A model generated the notes under the pieces. It did not search any database. It worked only from the letters and a program-made list of their open reading frames with translations, and had not been told where the DNA came from. Positions 17,152-26,233 of a stretch of DNA of 64,000 nucleotides are shown in pieces. How positions within the stretch are numbered: position 1 is the first letter of the stretch; each line of letters starts with the position of its first letter. Made by a program: the position numbers and the translations under genes. The stretch covers positions 124,001 through 188,000 of the forward strand of contig NZ_LR732330.1 in the NCBI RefSeq assembly GCF_902506325.1. The letters are read 5' to 3'. The DNA is from Limnobacter sp. 130. GTDB taxonomy: Bacteria; Pseudomonadota; Gammaproteobacteria; Burkholderiales; Burkholderiaceae_B.

Positions 17152-17355
17152 ATGCGTCCAATCTTGAACAAAGCAGTACTCTTCTCTCTGGTTTTCAGTA
17201 CCTTGCCTTTCATTCAAGGTTGCGCGGTGGTCAGTGCCACAGCTGGCGCTGCCATTTCAATCACTGGTGCGGTTGTCTCTACGGGTATTAAAGTGACCGG
17301 TGCCGTTGTTGAGGCCGGCATTGATGCTGTAAGCGATGACGATCTCGACGATTAA
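17152..17355 (+). CDS. Small lipoprotein (NF038104-like)
   Basis: 67 residues. A signal sequence ends in a lipobox-like FIQGC with Cys24 as the likely lipidated residue. A short Ala/Val/Gly-rich segment with repeated small residues follows, and the C-terminus is acidic (DDDLDD). This organisation matches the small, poorly characterised NF038104 lipoprotein family. GAGG lies 5 bp before the ATG. Function is unknown; the acidic tail after the lipobox is the only notable feature. Confidence 0.75.
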   Translation: MRPILNKAVLFSLVFSTLPFIQGCAVVSATAGAAISITGAVVSTGIKVTGAVVEAGIDAVSDDDLDD

Positions 17356-17499
17356 AATCCCGAATCAAGCTTCAAGTTTTCCTATCGTTTACCCCCGCAA
17401 CTAGGGGAAATCCGAACTTATTTGCTGCGTCTTGGTCTGGATGTAGGTACTTTCATACGTGATAACCTTTCTCGTCGTATCTGCAGTGGAGCCTGAGGC

Positions 17500-18579
17500 T
17501 TGATCAAACGTCTGTTTTATTTTCTTGTTCTCGTACTTGCACTGGGAGCGGCCTACTCGGTTTCTCAAACCTTGCTGGGCGATCGATCTCAAAATGCGTC
17601 GAAGCAGGGCAGCAAAGGCGCTGCGCCCAAAGTATTGGTTGAAGCTGTAAAGCTTGAGTCCACTGGAAGTTCATTTGGTGCCATTGCAACCGGTTGGGCC
17701 GACAAGTCTGCCGAGGTGTTTGCAATTGTGGATGAAAAAGTCACGAAAGTGATGTTCAAGCCGCAGCAGAAAGTCAAACAAGGCGATCTGCTTGTTCAGC
17801 AGGATGACCGCGAGGAGCAACTTGCGCTACGGCTCGCGGAAGTGCAGCTCAAAAACACCAAAAGTTTGTTGGATCGATACAAACAGGCTGTAGGCAAGGG
17901 AGCTGTGCCCCAAACCCAGGTTGATTCAGCACAAGCTGATTACGAGGCTGCTCAAGTTGCCGTTGATCAGGCCAAGCTGGCCATTTCCAATCATCAAATT
18001 CGAGCGCCATTTGCTGGCGTTGTCGGAATTACCGATATTGATCCAGGCCAGCGGATTGGACCTGGTGTCTTAATTACCGGTGTAGATTCCCGTGAAATTA
18101 TTTACATCGATTTCGAAGTTCCAGAGGCATTGGTGGGCCAGCTAAGTGCCCTTGCTATGGAACAAATCGAGGTTGTGGCAACCACCCCCTCGGTGCCAGG
18201 CCAGAAATTCAAAGCGCGTGTTGTTGCCTTGGACAGCCGTCTGAATGCCGAAAAACGTTCGTTGAGGGTTCGGGCAAATATCAGCAACCCCGACGATTTA
18301 CTGCGCCCCGGAATGTCCTTTGCTGTGCAAATGGCAGTCAAGGGACAAATGCTGGCGTCGGTGCCTGAAATTGCTCTGCAGTGGGATCGGGAAGGATCCT
18401 ATGTCTGGATGATCCGTGATGGTAAGGCGGACCGTGAGAATGTGCGTGTGGCTGATCGACGACAGGGTCGGGTGTTTCTCGAAGGCAATATCACGGAAGG
18501 TGAAATTGTTGTCGTAGAAGGTGGCTTGCGGCTTGCAGAAGGTGTCGGTGTCGAGCAGGTTGAGGACCCATTGCGATGA
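17500..18579 (+). CDS. RND efflux periplasmic adaptor (membrane fusion protein)
   Basis: 359 residues: an N-terminal membrane anchor (FYFLVLVLALGAAYSV), a lipoyl-like domain interrupted by an alpha hairpin (about 80-160), and beta-barrel and membrane-proximal domains. The TTG start at 17500 has GGAG 8 bp upstream. It links the inner-membrane pump and the outer-membrane channel encoded next; stop overlaps the pump start by 4 bp. The N-terminus lacks a lipobox cysteine, unlike AcrA. Substrate range cannot be told from sequence. Confidence 0.9.
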   Translation: MIKRLFYFLVLVLALGAAYSVSQTLLGDRSQNASKQGSKGAAPKVLVEAVKLESTGSSFGAIATGWADKSAEVFAIVDEKVTKVMFKPQQKVKQGDLLVQQDDREEQLALRLAEVQLKNTKSLLDRYKQAVGKGAVPQTQVDSAQADYEAAQVAVDQAKLAISNHQIRAPFAGVVGITDIDPGQRIGPGVLITGVDSREIIYIDFEVPEALVGQLSALAMEQIEVVATTPSVPGQKFKARVVALDSRLNAEKRSLRVRANISNPDDLLRPGMSFAVQMAVKGQMLASVPEIALQWDREGSYVWMIRDGKADRENVRVADRRQGRVFLEGNITEGEIVVVEGGLRLAEGVGVEQVEDPLR

Positions 18580-21500
18580 GTCGCGCAACGGACGGTTTAA
18601 CCGCACTGGGGCTGAAAAGGCCAGTGCTGGTCGTGGTGCTGAATCTGTTGATCATGCTCGCCGGCATTGTCAGCATTTTCGGCGTCGAGGTGAGGGAGTT
18701 GCCTGACATCGACCGACCCGTAGTTGTTGTTCGTGCAGTTTACCAGGGCGCATCGCCCACCACGATGGATGCCGAGGTGACGTCCAAGGTGGAAGGGGCT
18801 GTTGCACGCGTCTCCGGGGTGCTGCGTATTCAAAGCTCGAGCGAGGAAAACAATATGCGGGTGCGCATGGAGTTTTCACCGGATATCGATGTCAATGTGG
18901 CCGCCAACGACGTGCGTGAGGCCGTTAGTCGAATTACCAACCAATTGCCGGAAAACCTCGATCAACTTTTGGTGATCAAGGCTGACGACGATGCTCGGCC
19001 CGTGGTTCAGCTTGCCGTGTACAGCAACACCTTGGCCATACAGGATCTTGCTGAACGCGTTGAGCGTGATTTGGTGCCTGCCTTTGTGTCAATTGATGGC
19101 GTTGCAGATGTTCCGTTGAATGGCAGTCAACCCCGTGTGCTGCGGGTGCTTCTGGACCCTGCAAAGCTGGCCCGCTATGGCATGGTGGCCACCGACGTGC
19201 TGAGTAGTCTGGAGACCATGAACCTGGATGTCCCGGCAGGCAGTTATTTGTCGGGCAAACAAGAGCTGTTGGTGCGTGCAAATGCCTCCACCATTGACAC
19301 TGAAGCCATTAATTCCATATTGATCAAAAATGGCGTACGGGTTCGCGATGTGGCCGAGGTTTATTACGGCCCCATGTCGGCTGAATCGTACTCCCTGTTG
19401 AACGGGCGTGCCGTGATCGGTATGGGTGTTTTGCGGCAGGCTGGCGGCAACACCATTGCGATCGCCAGCGATGTGAAAAAGCGGATGGCGCAGATCAATG
19501 GGCAGTCCAAGGACTTGCAAGTCATCGTGATTTCCGACGATTCAGTATTCATTAAAGGTGCATTGCAAGAAGTACTGATGTCGTTGATGTTTGCCGTTGT
19601 GGTGGTGTTGATTGTTATTGCTGTGTTTTTAGGGCAGTGGAAGGCGGTGCTCATTCCTGCCGTCACCATGCCTGTCTCGCTGGTGGGCACTTTGGCGGCG
19701 ATCTGGTTGGCCGGCTTTTCAGTCAATATGCTGACTCTTCTTGCCTTGGTGTTGGCCACCGGCCTGATCGTGGATGATGCCATTGTGGTGCTCGAGAATA
19801 TTCAACGCCGCAAGAAACTGGGTGAAAGCATCACGGTGGCTTCTTTGCTGGGAACGAAACAGGTTTTCTTTGCTGTCATTGCGACCACTGCCTCTTTGGT
19901 GGCGGTATTTTTGCCAATTGCTTTTTTGCCTGGCGAAACAGGTCGTCTGTTTCGAGAGTTCGGCATGGTGTTGTCGATGGCGGTCATCATCAGTACTTTT
20001 GTTGCATTGAGCCTGTGCCCCATGCTGGCTTCAAAACTCCTGAAAGAGGACGCGCCTTCTACCGGTCAAGTCGCTCGTTTGATGGGGCATCTTCAAGCGT
20101 TCGGAGATCGAATTGCAAATGCATATTTCCGTACCCTTGATGGTTTCTTGCATCACAGACTGGTTTTTTTGTTGGTATTTCTCGGCGTCGCACTTGCTGG
20201 TGGATTAACGTTTACTCTGCTGAATCAAGAACTGGTACCCCCAGAGGACAGGGGGCGATTGGTCGTTGATTTTACCGGGCCCGATGGTGCCTCACTCGAA
20301 TACAGCGGAAGACAAGGGCAAATTGCCGAGAACATCATGAGACCCTATCAAGAGCAGGGACTCATCACTGATATGTTCACGATTGTTGGCCGATACGACA
20401 AGAATCGCGTGGCCATTCAGGCCAATTTGGCTGACTGGAGCGAGCGCGACACAAGCCAACAAGAACTTGCAGCCAAATTGAGTAAAGAGCTTTCGAGTAT
20501 CCCGGGTGCACAGGTGCGTTTCCGGAATGAAAGCAGCTTGAACATTCGTGGTGGCGGTGGCGGCTTGCAAATCGCCTTGTTGGGCGATGATTACGATGTG
20601 CTGGCCAACAATGCAGACTTGTTGGCAGAAGCCTTGCTCAAGCAGATTGATGCGGTTCAGGACGTTCGCGTTCAGTACGATACTTCGCAGCCCGAACTGG
20701 GCTTTGAAATTAATCGCGAGAAAGCCAGCGACTTACAGGTGCCTGTAAGCCGGGTTACCCAAACTTTGCAAATTATGGCTGACGAATACCAGTTGCTTGA
20801 TTTAAGTGTGGGGGATCAGGCTGTGCCCGTAATGCTGGGTTCCAGCAATGGCAGCTTGAATTCTCCCTTTGATTTGCTGAACATTTATACCAGCAGTGAA
20901 ACAGGCCAGCTTGTGCCACTGGCCTCGATGATTAACGTACAAGAACGCGGAGTGGCCGCTGAATTGGACCGCCATGCCCAGCGCAGGGCGGTGGAATTGA
21001 ATATCGGCATTCCACCGGGTACCGATTTGGGTACCACGATGCAACAAATCCGCGCGGTCGCGGATGCTACGCTGCCATCGACATCGACTTTAATTTTTCT
21101 TGGCGAAGCAGCCACGCTGGAGGAATCCTCCAATGAAATGCTGATCACTTTCGCTGTTGCACTCATTGTGGTGTTCCTCGTGTTGGCAGCTCAATTTGAA
21201 AGTGTGGGCAGTGCTTTGGTGGTGATGTTCACTGTGCCATTCGGGCTTGCCGCCGCGGTGTTTGCCTTGCTGATTACCAATCAATCGCTGAATCTGTTTA
21301 GTCAAATTGGCTTGGTGCTGCTCATTGGTTTGATGACTAAAAATGCGATTTTGCTGGTTGAATTGATGGACCAGCTTCGCGATGAAGGACACAGCATTGA
21401 CTCGGCCATTCGGGAGGGTGCACGCATGCGGCTTCGCCCGATTGCGATGACCGTGCTATCCACTTTATTGGGCGTACTTCCTTTGGTTTTAATGTCAGGT

Positions 21501-21704
21501 CCCGGGGCCGAAGCGCGTGAAGCCATTGCCTGGGTGGTGTTGGGTGGTTTGGGGCTTTCCACTTTATTTACGCTTTATCTTGCTCCGATGGGCTACAGCT
21601 TTATCGCGCCTTTCATGAAACCAAGGGCACACGCCGCAGAATTGCTCGACAAAGAAATTGAAGCTTATGAAACCAGTTTGAAAAAAGGCGAGGTGGACGT
21701 ATGA
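18576..21704 (+). CDS. RND efflux pump, HAE-1 family inner-membrane subunit
   Basis: 1042 residues with the RND plan: TM1, a large periplasmic loop, TM2-7, a second loop, TM8-12. The TM4 acidic pair of the proton relay is present in GLIVDDAIVVLENI. The hydrophobic stretch near residues 335-475 and the C-terminal TM8-12 block (from about residue 850) are intact. This is a proton-driven exporter, in the group that includes MexF/AcrB relatives and cation-unrelated drug pumps. It overlaps both neighbours by 4 bp; no local regulator is present. Confidence 0.93.
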   Translation: MSRATDGLTALGLKRPVLVVVLNLLIMLAGIVSIFGVEVRELPDIDRPVVVVRAVYQGASPTTMDAEVTSKVEGAVARVSGVLRIQSSSEENNMRVRMEFSPDIDVNVAANDVREAVSRITNQLPENLDQLLVIKADDDARPVVQLAVYSNTLAIQDLAERVERDLVPAFVSIDGVADVPLNGSQPRVLRVLLDPAKLARYGMVATDVLSSLETMNLDVPAGSYLSGKQELLVRANASTIDTEAINSILIKNGVRVRDVAEVYYGPMSAESYSLLNGRAVIGMGVLRQAGGNTIAIASDVKKRMAQINGQSKDLQVIVISDDSVFIKGALQEVLMSLMFAVVVVLIVIAVFLGQWKAVLIPAVTMPVSLVGTLAAIWLAGFSVNMLTLLALVLATGLIVDDAIVVLENIQRRKKLGESITVASLLGTKQVFFAVIATTASLVAVFLPIAFLPGETGRLFREFGMVLSMAVIISTFVALSLCPMLASKLLKEDAPSTGQVARLMGHLQAFGDRIANAYFRTLDGFLHHRLVFLLVFLGVALAGGLTFTLLNQELVPPEDRGRLVVDFTGPDGASLEYSGRQGQIAENIMRPYQEQGLITDMFTIVGRYDKNRVAIQANLADWSERDTSQQELAAKLSKELSSIPGAQVRFRNESSLNIRGGGGGLQIALLGDDYDVLANNADLLAEALLKQIDAVQDVRVQYDTSQPELGFEINREKASDLQVPVSRVTQTLQIMADEYQLLDLSVGDQAVPVMLGSSNGSLNSPFDLLNIYTSSETGQLVPLASMINVQERGVAAELDRHAQRRAVELNIGIPPGTDLGTTMQQIRAVADATLPSTSTLIFLGEAATLEESSNEMLITFAVALIVVFLVLAAQFESVGSALVVMFTVPFGLAAAVFALLITNQSLNLFSQIGLVLLIGLMTKNAILLVELMDQLRDEGHSIDSAIREGARMRLRPIAMTVLSTLLGVLPLVLMSGPGAEAREAIAWVVLGGLGLSTLFTLYLAPMGYSFIAPFMKPRAHAAELLDKEIEAYETSLKKGEVDV

Positions 21705-23119
21705 AGCGCACCGCCTGGATACTCAAGCTGACATTGACCCTTGCGTTGTTATCGGCTTGTGCAAGCGCACCGCCTGATTTACCTAAGTCTGAAACCAGGC
21801 CACCGGAAAAATTTGTAGCACAGGATATTCTGCAAAATTTAAGCAGCGTTCAAGACGTTGGAATTGCTGGTGTTCGGTGGTGGGAAGGATTCAACGATCC
21901 TGTATTAAATCAGCTCGTCAACACCAGCATTGACAACAATTTTCAAATCGCAGCTGCGGCAGCTCGCGTTAAAGAGGCCCGTGCCTTGCTGGAATTTAGC
22001 GAAGCAGGGGATTCCCTCTTGGTCGAGCTGGATGCAGAGGTCAGCGGCCAGAAATCAGATCGAAACAACAGCACTTCCAGTAACAATGCTCGCGATGAAC
22101 GCCGTAACTTGTTGGGTCTCGGTTTTACTTTGCCACTTGATCTGGCAGGTCGGGTTGAGCAAGAAGTACGTGCGGCAGCTGCAAACCTTTTGGCTGAACA
22201 GGCAGGTTTGCGAGCCCAGATCATCGCAACCAGTACTGCTGTTGCCCAAGAGTACTTGAGCTTGCGTGGCAATCAGAAACAATTGGCGATGTTGAAGGAA
22301 TCGGTCGAGCTACAGGAAAAAACATTGGCAATTGTTCAAGCCAGATTTGAAAGTGGTTTGTCACCCGAGCTTGATGTAAGGCGCGCAGAAACATCGGTGG
22401 AGAATTTAAGAGCAAGCATTGCTCCTCTGCAACGGGCTTTGCAAGATTCTCGTCACCGCTTGGCAACCCTGAGCGGTCAATTTCCCGGTGCTTATGAACA
22501 ATTGTTAAGGCCAGAGGGCAATTTGCCTGAATATCGATTGGGTATTCCAGTCAGCGTGCCGTTCCAAGTCATTCAAGCCCGGCCCGATGTTCAATTGGCG
22601 CAAGCGAGATTTTCCCAGGCCGCCGCTGAAGTTGGCGTGGCGCAAGCGGATTTTTATCCCAGCATTGAATTGATGGCCAATATTCAGATTGGAAGCACCG
22701 TCATCAATTCAAACCCTGCGACCAGCCTGCTGATCGGCTCTTTGGCTGCCGCATTGAACCAGGTGGTGTATGACGGTGGTGCCAGAAATGCCAGATTGAA
22801 TGCAGCGTTGGCCCGCGCCGAAGGCGCTTTGGCCGAGTATGAGCAGGTACTTCGGGTGGTTACACAAGAGGTTGAGAACGCATTAACTGCCATCGACGCC
22901 TCAACGTCCCGGCAAACAGCGCTAGGTAAGGCCGTGGTATCAAGTAAACGGAGTTTTGAGCAAGCCGATGCCCTTTACCAATTGGGCTTGATCAGCTTTC
23001 TGGACGTGGTGGACGCACAGCGCGTTTATGCCAACGCCGAACAGGCATTGGCTACGGAACAAACCAATTACGCAACATTGATTGCTGGTTTATTCCGAGC
23101 ACTGGGTGTGCAATCCTGA
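21701..23119 (+). CDS. Outer-membrane efflux lipoprotein (NodT/OprM family)
   Basis: 472 residues. A signal peptide ends at a lipobox (LLSACAS, Cys20), followed by the two outer-membrane-efflux repeats of the TolC fold (about 60-260 and 280-470) rich in coiled-coil residues. It completes the tripartite pump with the two genes upstream. The stop codon (23117-23119) directly abuts the convergent FadL-like stop (23120-23122), with no visible terminator. Confidence 0.92.
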   Translation: MKRTAWILKLTLTLALLSACASAPPDLPKSETRPPEKFVAQDILQNLSSVQDVGIAGVRWWEGFNDPVLNQLVNTSIDNNFQIAAAAARVKEARALLEFSEAGDSLLVELDAEVSGQKSDRNNSTSSNNARDERRNLLGLGFTLPLDLAGRVEQEVRAAAANLLAEQAGLRAQIIATSTAVAQEYLSLRGNQKQLAMLKESVELQEKTLAIVQARFESGLSPELDVRRAETSVENLRASIAPLQRALQDSRHRLATLSGQFPGAYEQLLRPEGNLPEYRLGIPVSVPFQVIQARPDVQLAQARFSQAAAEVGVAQADFYPSIELMANIQIGSTVINSNPATSLLIGSLAAALNQVVYDGGARNARLNAALARAEGALAEYEQVLRVVTQEVENALTAIDASTSRQTALGKAVVSSKRSFEQADALYQLGLISFLDVVDAQRVYANAEQALATEQTNYATLIAGLFRALGVQS

Positions 23120-24610
23120 TTAAAACCGTTCGGTAATGCCGACACCAAAAAAGTGAGTGTCCAGTTGCACATTGCCTCGAAAGTCGCCACCACGAACTTC
23201 AGGTGGTGTAATGCCTTTGTTGTTTCCAACCGGTGCCGGGTCAGTGTCCAGTTTTTGGTAAGCAAAGTGAATGCTGGTGTCACGGCTTAAATCGAACTGC
23301 CCGCCAAACGCAAAATATTGTCGATCACTGTCAGGCAAAATCGTGATTCGGGTTTCATCGTCAATGACGCTGTTTTCAATCGCGTAGCCCGCACGCAGTG
23401 TTAGCCTTTTGTAAAGCTTGTAATTCAAACCAACCCGGTACGATTCTGCAGCCACAAAATTTTGCGGAATATTTTCCAGTGTTCGCCCATTGCTTTCGCG
23501 CACAAAATTCAAAGTGGTCACCGAGAAATCCTGGCGCGTATACGTGGCCATTAAATCCAGTTTGGGCGTGGCATGGTGAAACACAGAAAGCCGCAATTCA
23601 TCGGGTAAGGTAATTTCCTGTTTGATGATTTGTTCGGGTGCCAAGTCACCGGCTGCCTGAGGACCGTTTACACCCAGTGCCCCAAATGCAAGATTGTTGA
23701 TCAGACCGTCACTGTTCAAGAATGCGCGAAAGGCTGCCTGTTCTGGCGAGTCATCCAGTTTAAATTTACCGCGATTGCCCGTAAATTCAGTTTTTGGCCG
23801 ATAGGAAATGCCCACACGGGTGTTTTCAGTGGGCTCCCACAAACCACCCAACTGCGCGTTAAATGCCCAGCCAAACATGCGCAGGCCCGCATTACTCTCG
23901 CCGGGAATGGGTGGTGCCCCAATCAATGCACCGGCAGGCCCCTCAATCAGCGCGGCGGAGCCAGGTGCCAAGGCCTCAACAGCTTCGCGATAATTCAGTT
24001 TTAACTTGATGGACTGAAAGTAGCGCTCATATGAGCCATTCAAACCCCAGGAGAGAGTGGGGCTTAATTTGTAACCAAATCCAAGATTCAGTCGTGTTAC
24101 CTTGAAGTCAATGTCGCGCCCCTGGTTGCGTCCCGGGAAATTTTCATCGTAGTGAATCACCAAACCATGTGAAGCTGAAGCACCAAAGCCCATGACCAGT
24201 TTTTCATTGATCGGAATGGCAATAAACAGGTTGGGGGCCAAAGCAGCGGCATCGTAGCCGTCTTTGCGGCTGAATACCTGGCCGTTTTGACCTTGTGGCG
24301 CTCCGGAATCGGCGCCGTCATTATTCTGGGTCGAGGTGTAATCAGTCCCAATCGCGATCACTGCCGCACCTTGGGTTAATTCAGCGCGTTTAAACCTTGT
24401 CAGTGCTGCCGGGTTGGCAAACAACACCGATGCATCACCGGCCTCTGCGGCTTGACCGGCAGAGGCATTTCCCATTGCACTGATACTGGTAGCGTCAAAT
24501 GCAGTGCCACCCGCTTGGGCGGAAGTCCCGTAGGCCAAGCCGAACAAAGTGGCAGCGGCCACACGGGTCAATGGAAAAAGGAAATCCGTCCTTCGTGAAG
24601 AAGAATGCAT
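23120..24610 (-). CDS. OmpP1/FadL-family outer-membrane transporter
   Basis: 496 residues: signal peptide to about AQA-GG (residue 33), then the conserved plug region (SISAMGNASAGQAAEAGDAS) and NPAALTRF, followed by a 14-strand barrel ending in aromatic FGVGITERF. This family admits long-chain fatty acids or hydrophobic aromatics across the outer membrane. GGAG sits 9 bp before the ATG. The acyl-CoA ligase at 59.4 kb and crotonase at 25.4 kb would fit a fatty-acid use, but they are not in the same operon. Confidence 0.92.
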   Translation of the reverse strand: MHSSSRRTDFLFPLTRVAAATLFGLAYGTSAQAGGTAFDATSISAMGNASAGQAAEAGDASVLFANPAALTRFKRAELTQGAAVIAIGTDYTSTQNNDGADSGAPQGQNGQVFSRKDGYDAAALAPNLFIAIPINEKLVMGFGASASHGLVIHYDENFPGRNQGRDIDFKVTRLNLGFGYKLSPTLSWGLNGSYERYFQSIKLKLNYREAVEALAPGSAALIEGPAGALIGAPPIPGESNAGLRMFGWAFNAQLGGLWEPTENTRVGISYRPKTEFTGNRGKFKLDDSPEQAAFRAFLNSDGLINNLAFGALGVNGPQAAGDLAPEQIIKQEITLPDELRLSVFHHATPKLDLMATYTRQDFSVTTLNFVRESNGRTLENIPQNFVAAESYRVGLNYKLYKRLTLRAGYAIENSVIDDETRITILPDSDRQYFAFGGQFDLSRDTSIHFAYQKLDTDPAPVGNNKGITPPEVRGGDFRGNVQLDTHFFGVGITERF

Positions 24611-24887
24611 TGCTGTTGTCTCCGGTATTTTGGTCAGTTCACTTGCAAGAGGTGGTAGCTCGAAGTAGTGACTTTTATGTAGTCATTTCAGTGTATCACC
24701 AAAGCTGAAAAATGTTACTTTCAGGTATTGAAGTAGATTGGATACTCTAAAGGACGGCCTTGGCCTTGATTCTAGGGCGAAAACGTGTAGTTCACCCACA
24801 GTGGGGTTAGTCCAATCTTGCAATTCAGTAAAACTCAAGATGACCGTTAATTGAAGTAAGTAAATTTCTGTATTGAAGAGGTGTGTC
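24611..24887. other. 277-bp intergenic region
   Basis: Largest gene-free stretch of the window, between the divergent FadL-like gene and the 179-residue exported protein. No convincing promoter, dyad or RNA structure was recognised. It must hold both promoters. The only clear signal is the GAAGAGGTG Shine-Dalgarno next to the right-hand gene. Confidence 0.5.
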
Positions 24888-25427
24888 ATGGCACTTATTG
24901 GCTCAAAACAGCTGGCTTTGATGGCCCTTGCCCTGATGACAGGTTGCTTCTACCTGGGGGTGCTTGGTGCCGCTGAGCCGCTTGCCTTGAAGGTGAGCGA
25001 AAAACTTGGCAATCGAATGCTGGCTCCAGCCAATACGGTTGATCGAGAAAAACCCATGCCGGGATTGTTGGGCAAAGTCAGTTTATTCAGGGGAGTTGCG
25101 GTGGATGAAGGGGTAGTTATCCCCTCGAACCTGAAAACAAGCAAAACAGGTTTGGCTGTGTCAGCAGCAAAGCCAGAGTCCTTAATCAAGGCAATTTACG
25201 GTGGTCTGCAAGTGTCACTTCAAGAGAACCTGAGCCTTGTTTACACACCGGGCCGATTGTCCAGCACCACATTGAACAGCGAAAGTCAGGGTTTGTATTT
25301 GCTCACCAATCGCGGTGGTTTGGCGAACTGGTTTTTCGGTGTTGAATCCAGTTCTTATTCCACCACAGCGGATTCACGCCAAGTTTCGAATTCAGCGAAA
25401 TTCGGCGTCATTGTCAGTCTGAATTAG
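24888..25427 (+). CDS. Uncharacterised exported protein, 179 aa
   Basis: Not recognised. The ATG at 24888 is preceded by GAAGAGGTG at a good distance; an earlier TTG start is less likely. A hydrophobic N-terminus (LALMALALMTGCFYLGVLGAAEP) looks like a signal peptide, possibly cleaved after the GAA; a Cys occurs in it but the lipobox is poor. The C-terminal half has alternating polar/hydrophobic residues (VSLQENLSLVYTP, GLYLLTN, WFFGVESS) ending KFGVIVSLN, so a small outer-membrane beta-barrel is conceivable. It converges on the crotonase gene with 4 bp between stops. Confidence 0.6.
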   Translation: MALIGSKQLALMALALMTGCFYLGVLGAAEPLALKVSEKLGNRMLAPANTVDREKPMPGLLGKVSLFRGVAVDEGVVIPSNLKTSKTGLAVSAAKPESLIKAIYGGLQVSLQENLSLVYTPGRLSSTTLNSESQGLYLLTNRGGLANWFFGVESSSYSTTADSRQVSNSAKFGVIVSLN

Positions 25428-25431
25428 TTTC

Positions 25432-26232
25432 TTACTGAACGGTTTCTCCGTGGCGACCCAGGCCTTCCTTGAAGGCAGTTGCGCCTTCAACTGTTTCGCC
25501 CGATGTCAGGGTATTCAAACCGAATTCAAACTCTTCCTCCAGCGCTTCACGTTCACCGAATCCCCATTGAGTCAGCACGCTTTGCCTGTCGTTGCGCATG
25601 CAGGTTTGTGGATGTTTGCTCAACAGGCTGGCCAATTCAATGGCGCCTTCCAGTGCGGTTCTTTCTTTTTCAAAGCGGTTGGCCAAGCCCCAAGAGAAGG
25701 CCTCGGCTGCATCGACCGGGCGACCAGTCAAAATCATGTCCATGGCACGGCTTTGGCCGATTAACCGAGGCAAACGCACGGTGCCGCCATCAATCAACGG
25801 CACACCGAAGCGTCGACAAAACACACCAAATACTGCAGTGCTGTCGGCAACCCGCATATCACACCACGCAGCCAATTCCAGTCCACCTGCCACACAGTAG
25901 CCAGACACTGCGGCGATAACGGGTTTGCTCAATTCCATGCGGCTTATTCCCATGGGGCCAGCACCATGTCTTTCCATGCGGTTTACGCGGCTTGGATCAC
26001 CCGATGCAACTGCTTTTAAGTCTGCACCTGCGCAAAAATTGCCACCCTCGCCAGTCAGAATAGCCACGCGTGCTACCGCATTGGTTTCAAATGATTGAAA
26101 CGCTTTTTCAAGTTGATCGGCGGTGTATCGATCGACGCAGTTACGAGCCTCTGCTCGATTGATGGAAATTTTCCAGATCTCGCCTTGCTGTAAGATCTCA
26201 ATGTTGACGGGTTCTTCTGACTTGTTGTCCAT
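25432..26232 (-). CDS. Crotonase/enoyl-CoA hydratase family protein
   Basis: 266 residues from the ATG at 26232 (an in-frame ATG at 26235 is 3 nt earlier); AAGGG is 6 bp upstream. Crotonase marks: FCAGADLKAV for the first oxyanion-hole strand and VAGGLELAAWCDMRVADSTAVFGV for the second. The usual pair of catalytic glutamates is not obvious here, so the reaction (hydration, isomerisation, dehalogenation or other) is unclear. It diverges from, and its start region overlaps, the PcfJ-like gene. Confidence 0.9.
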   Translation of the reverse strand: MDNKSEEPVNIEILQQGEIWKISINRAEARNCVDRYTADQLEKAFQSFETNAVARVAILTGEGGNFCAGADLKAVASGDPSRVNRMERHGAGPMGISRMELSKPVIAAVSGYCVAGGLELAAWCDMRVADSTAVFGVFCRRFGVPLIDGGTVRLPRLIGQSRAMDMILTGRPVDAAEAFSWGLANRFEKERTALEGAIELASLLSKHPQTCMRNDRQSVLTQWGFGEREALEEEFEFGLNTLTSGETVEGATAFKEGLGRHGETVQ

Positions 26233-26233
26233 C

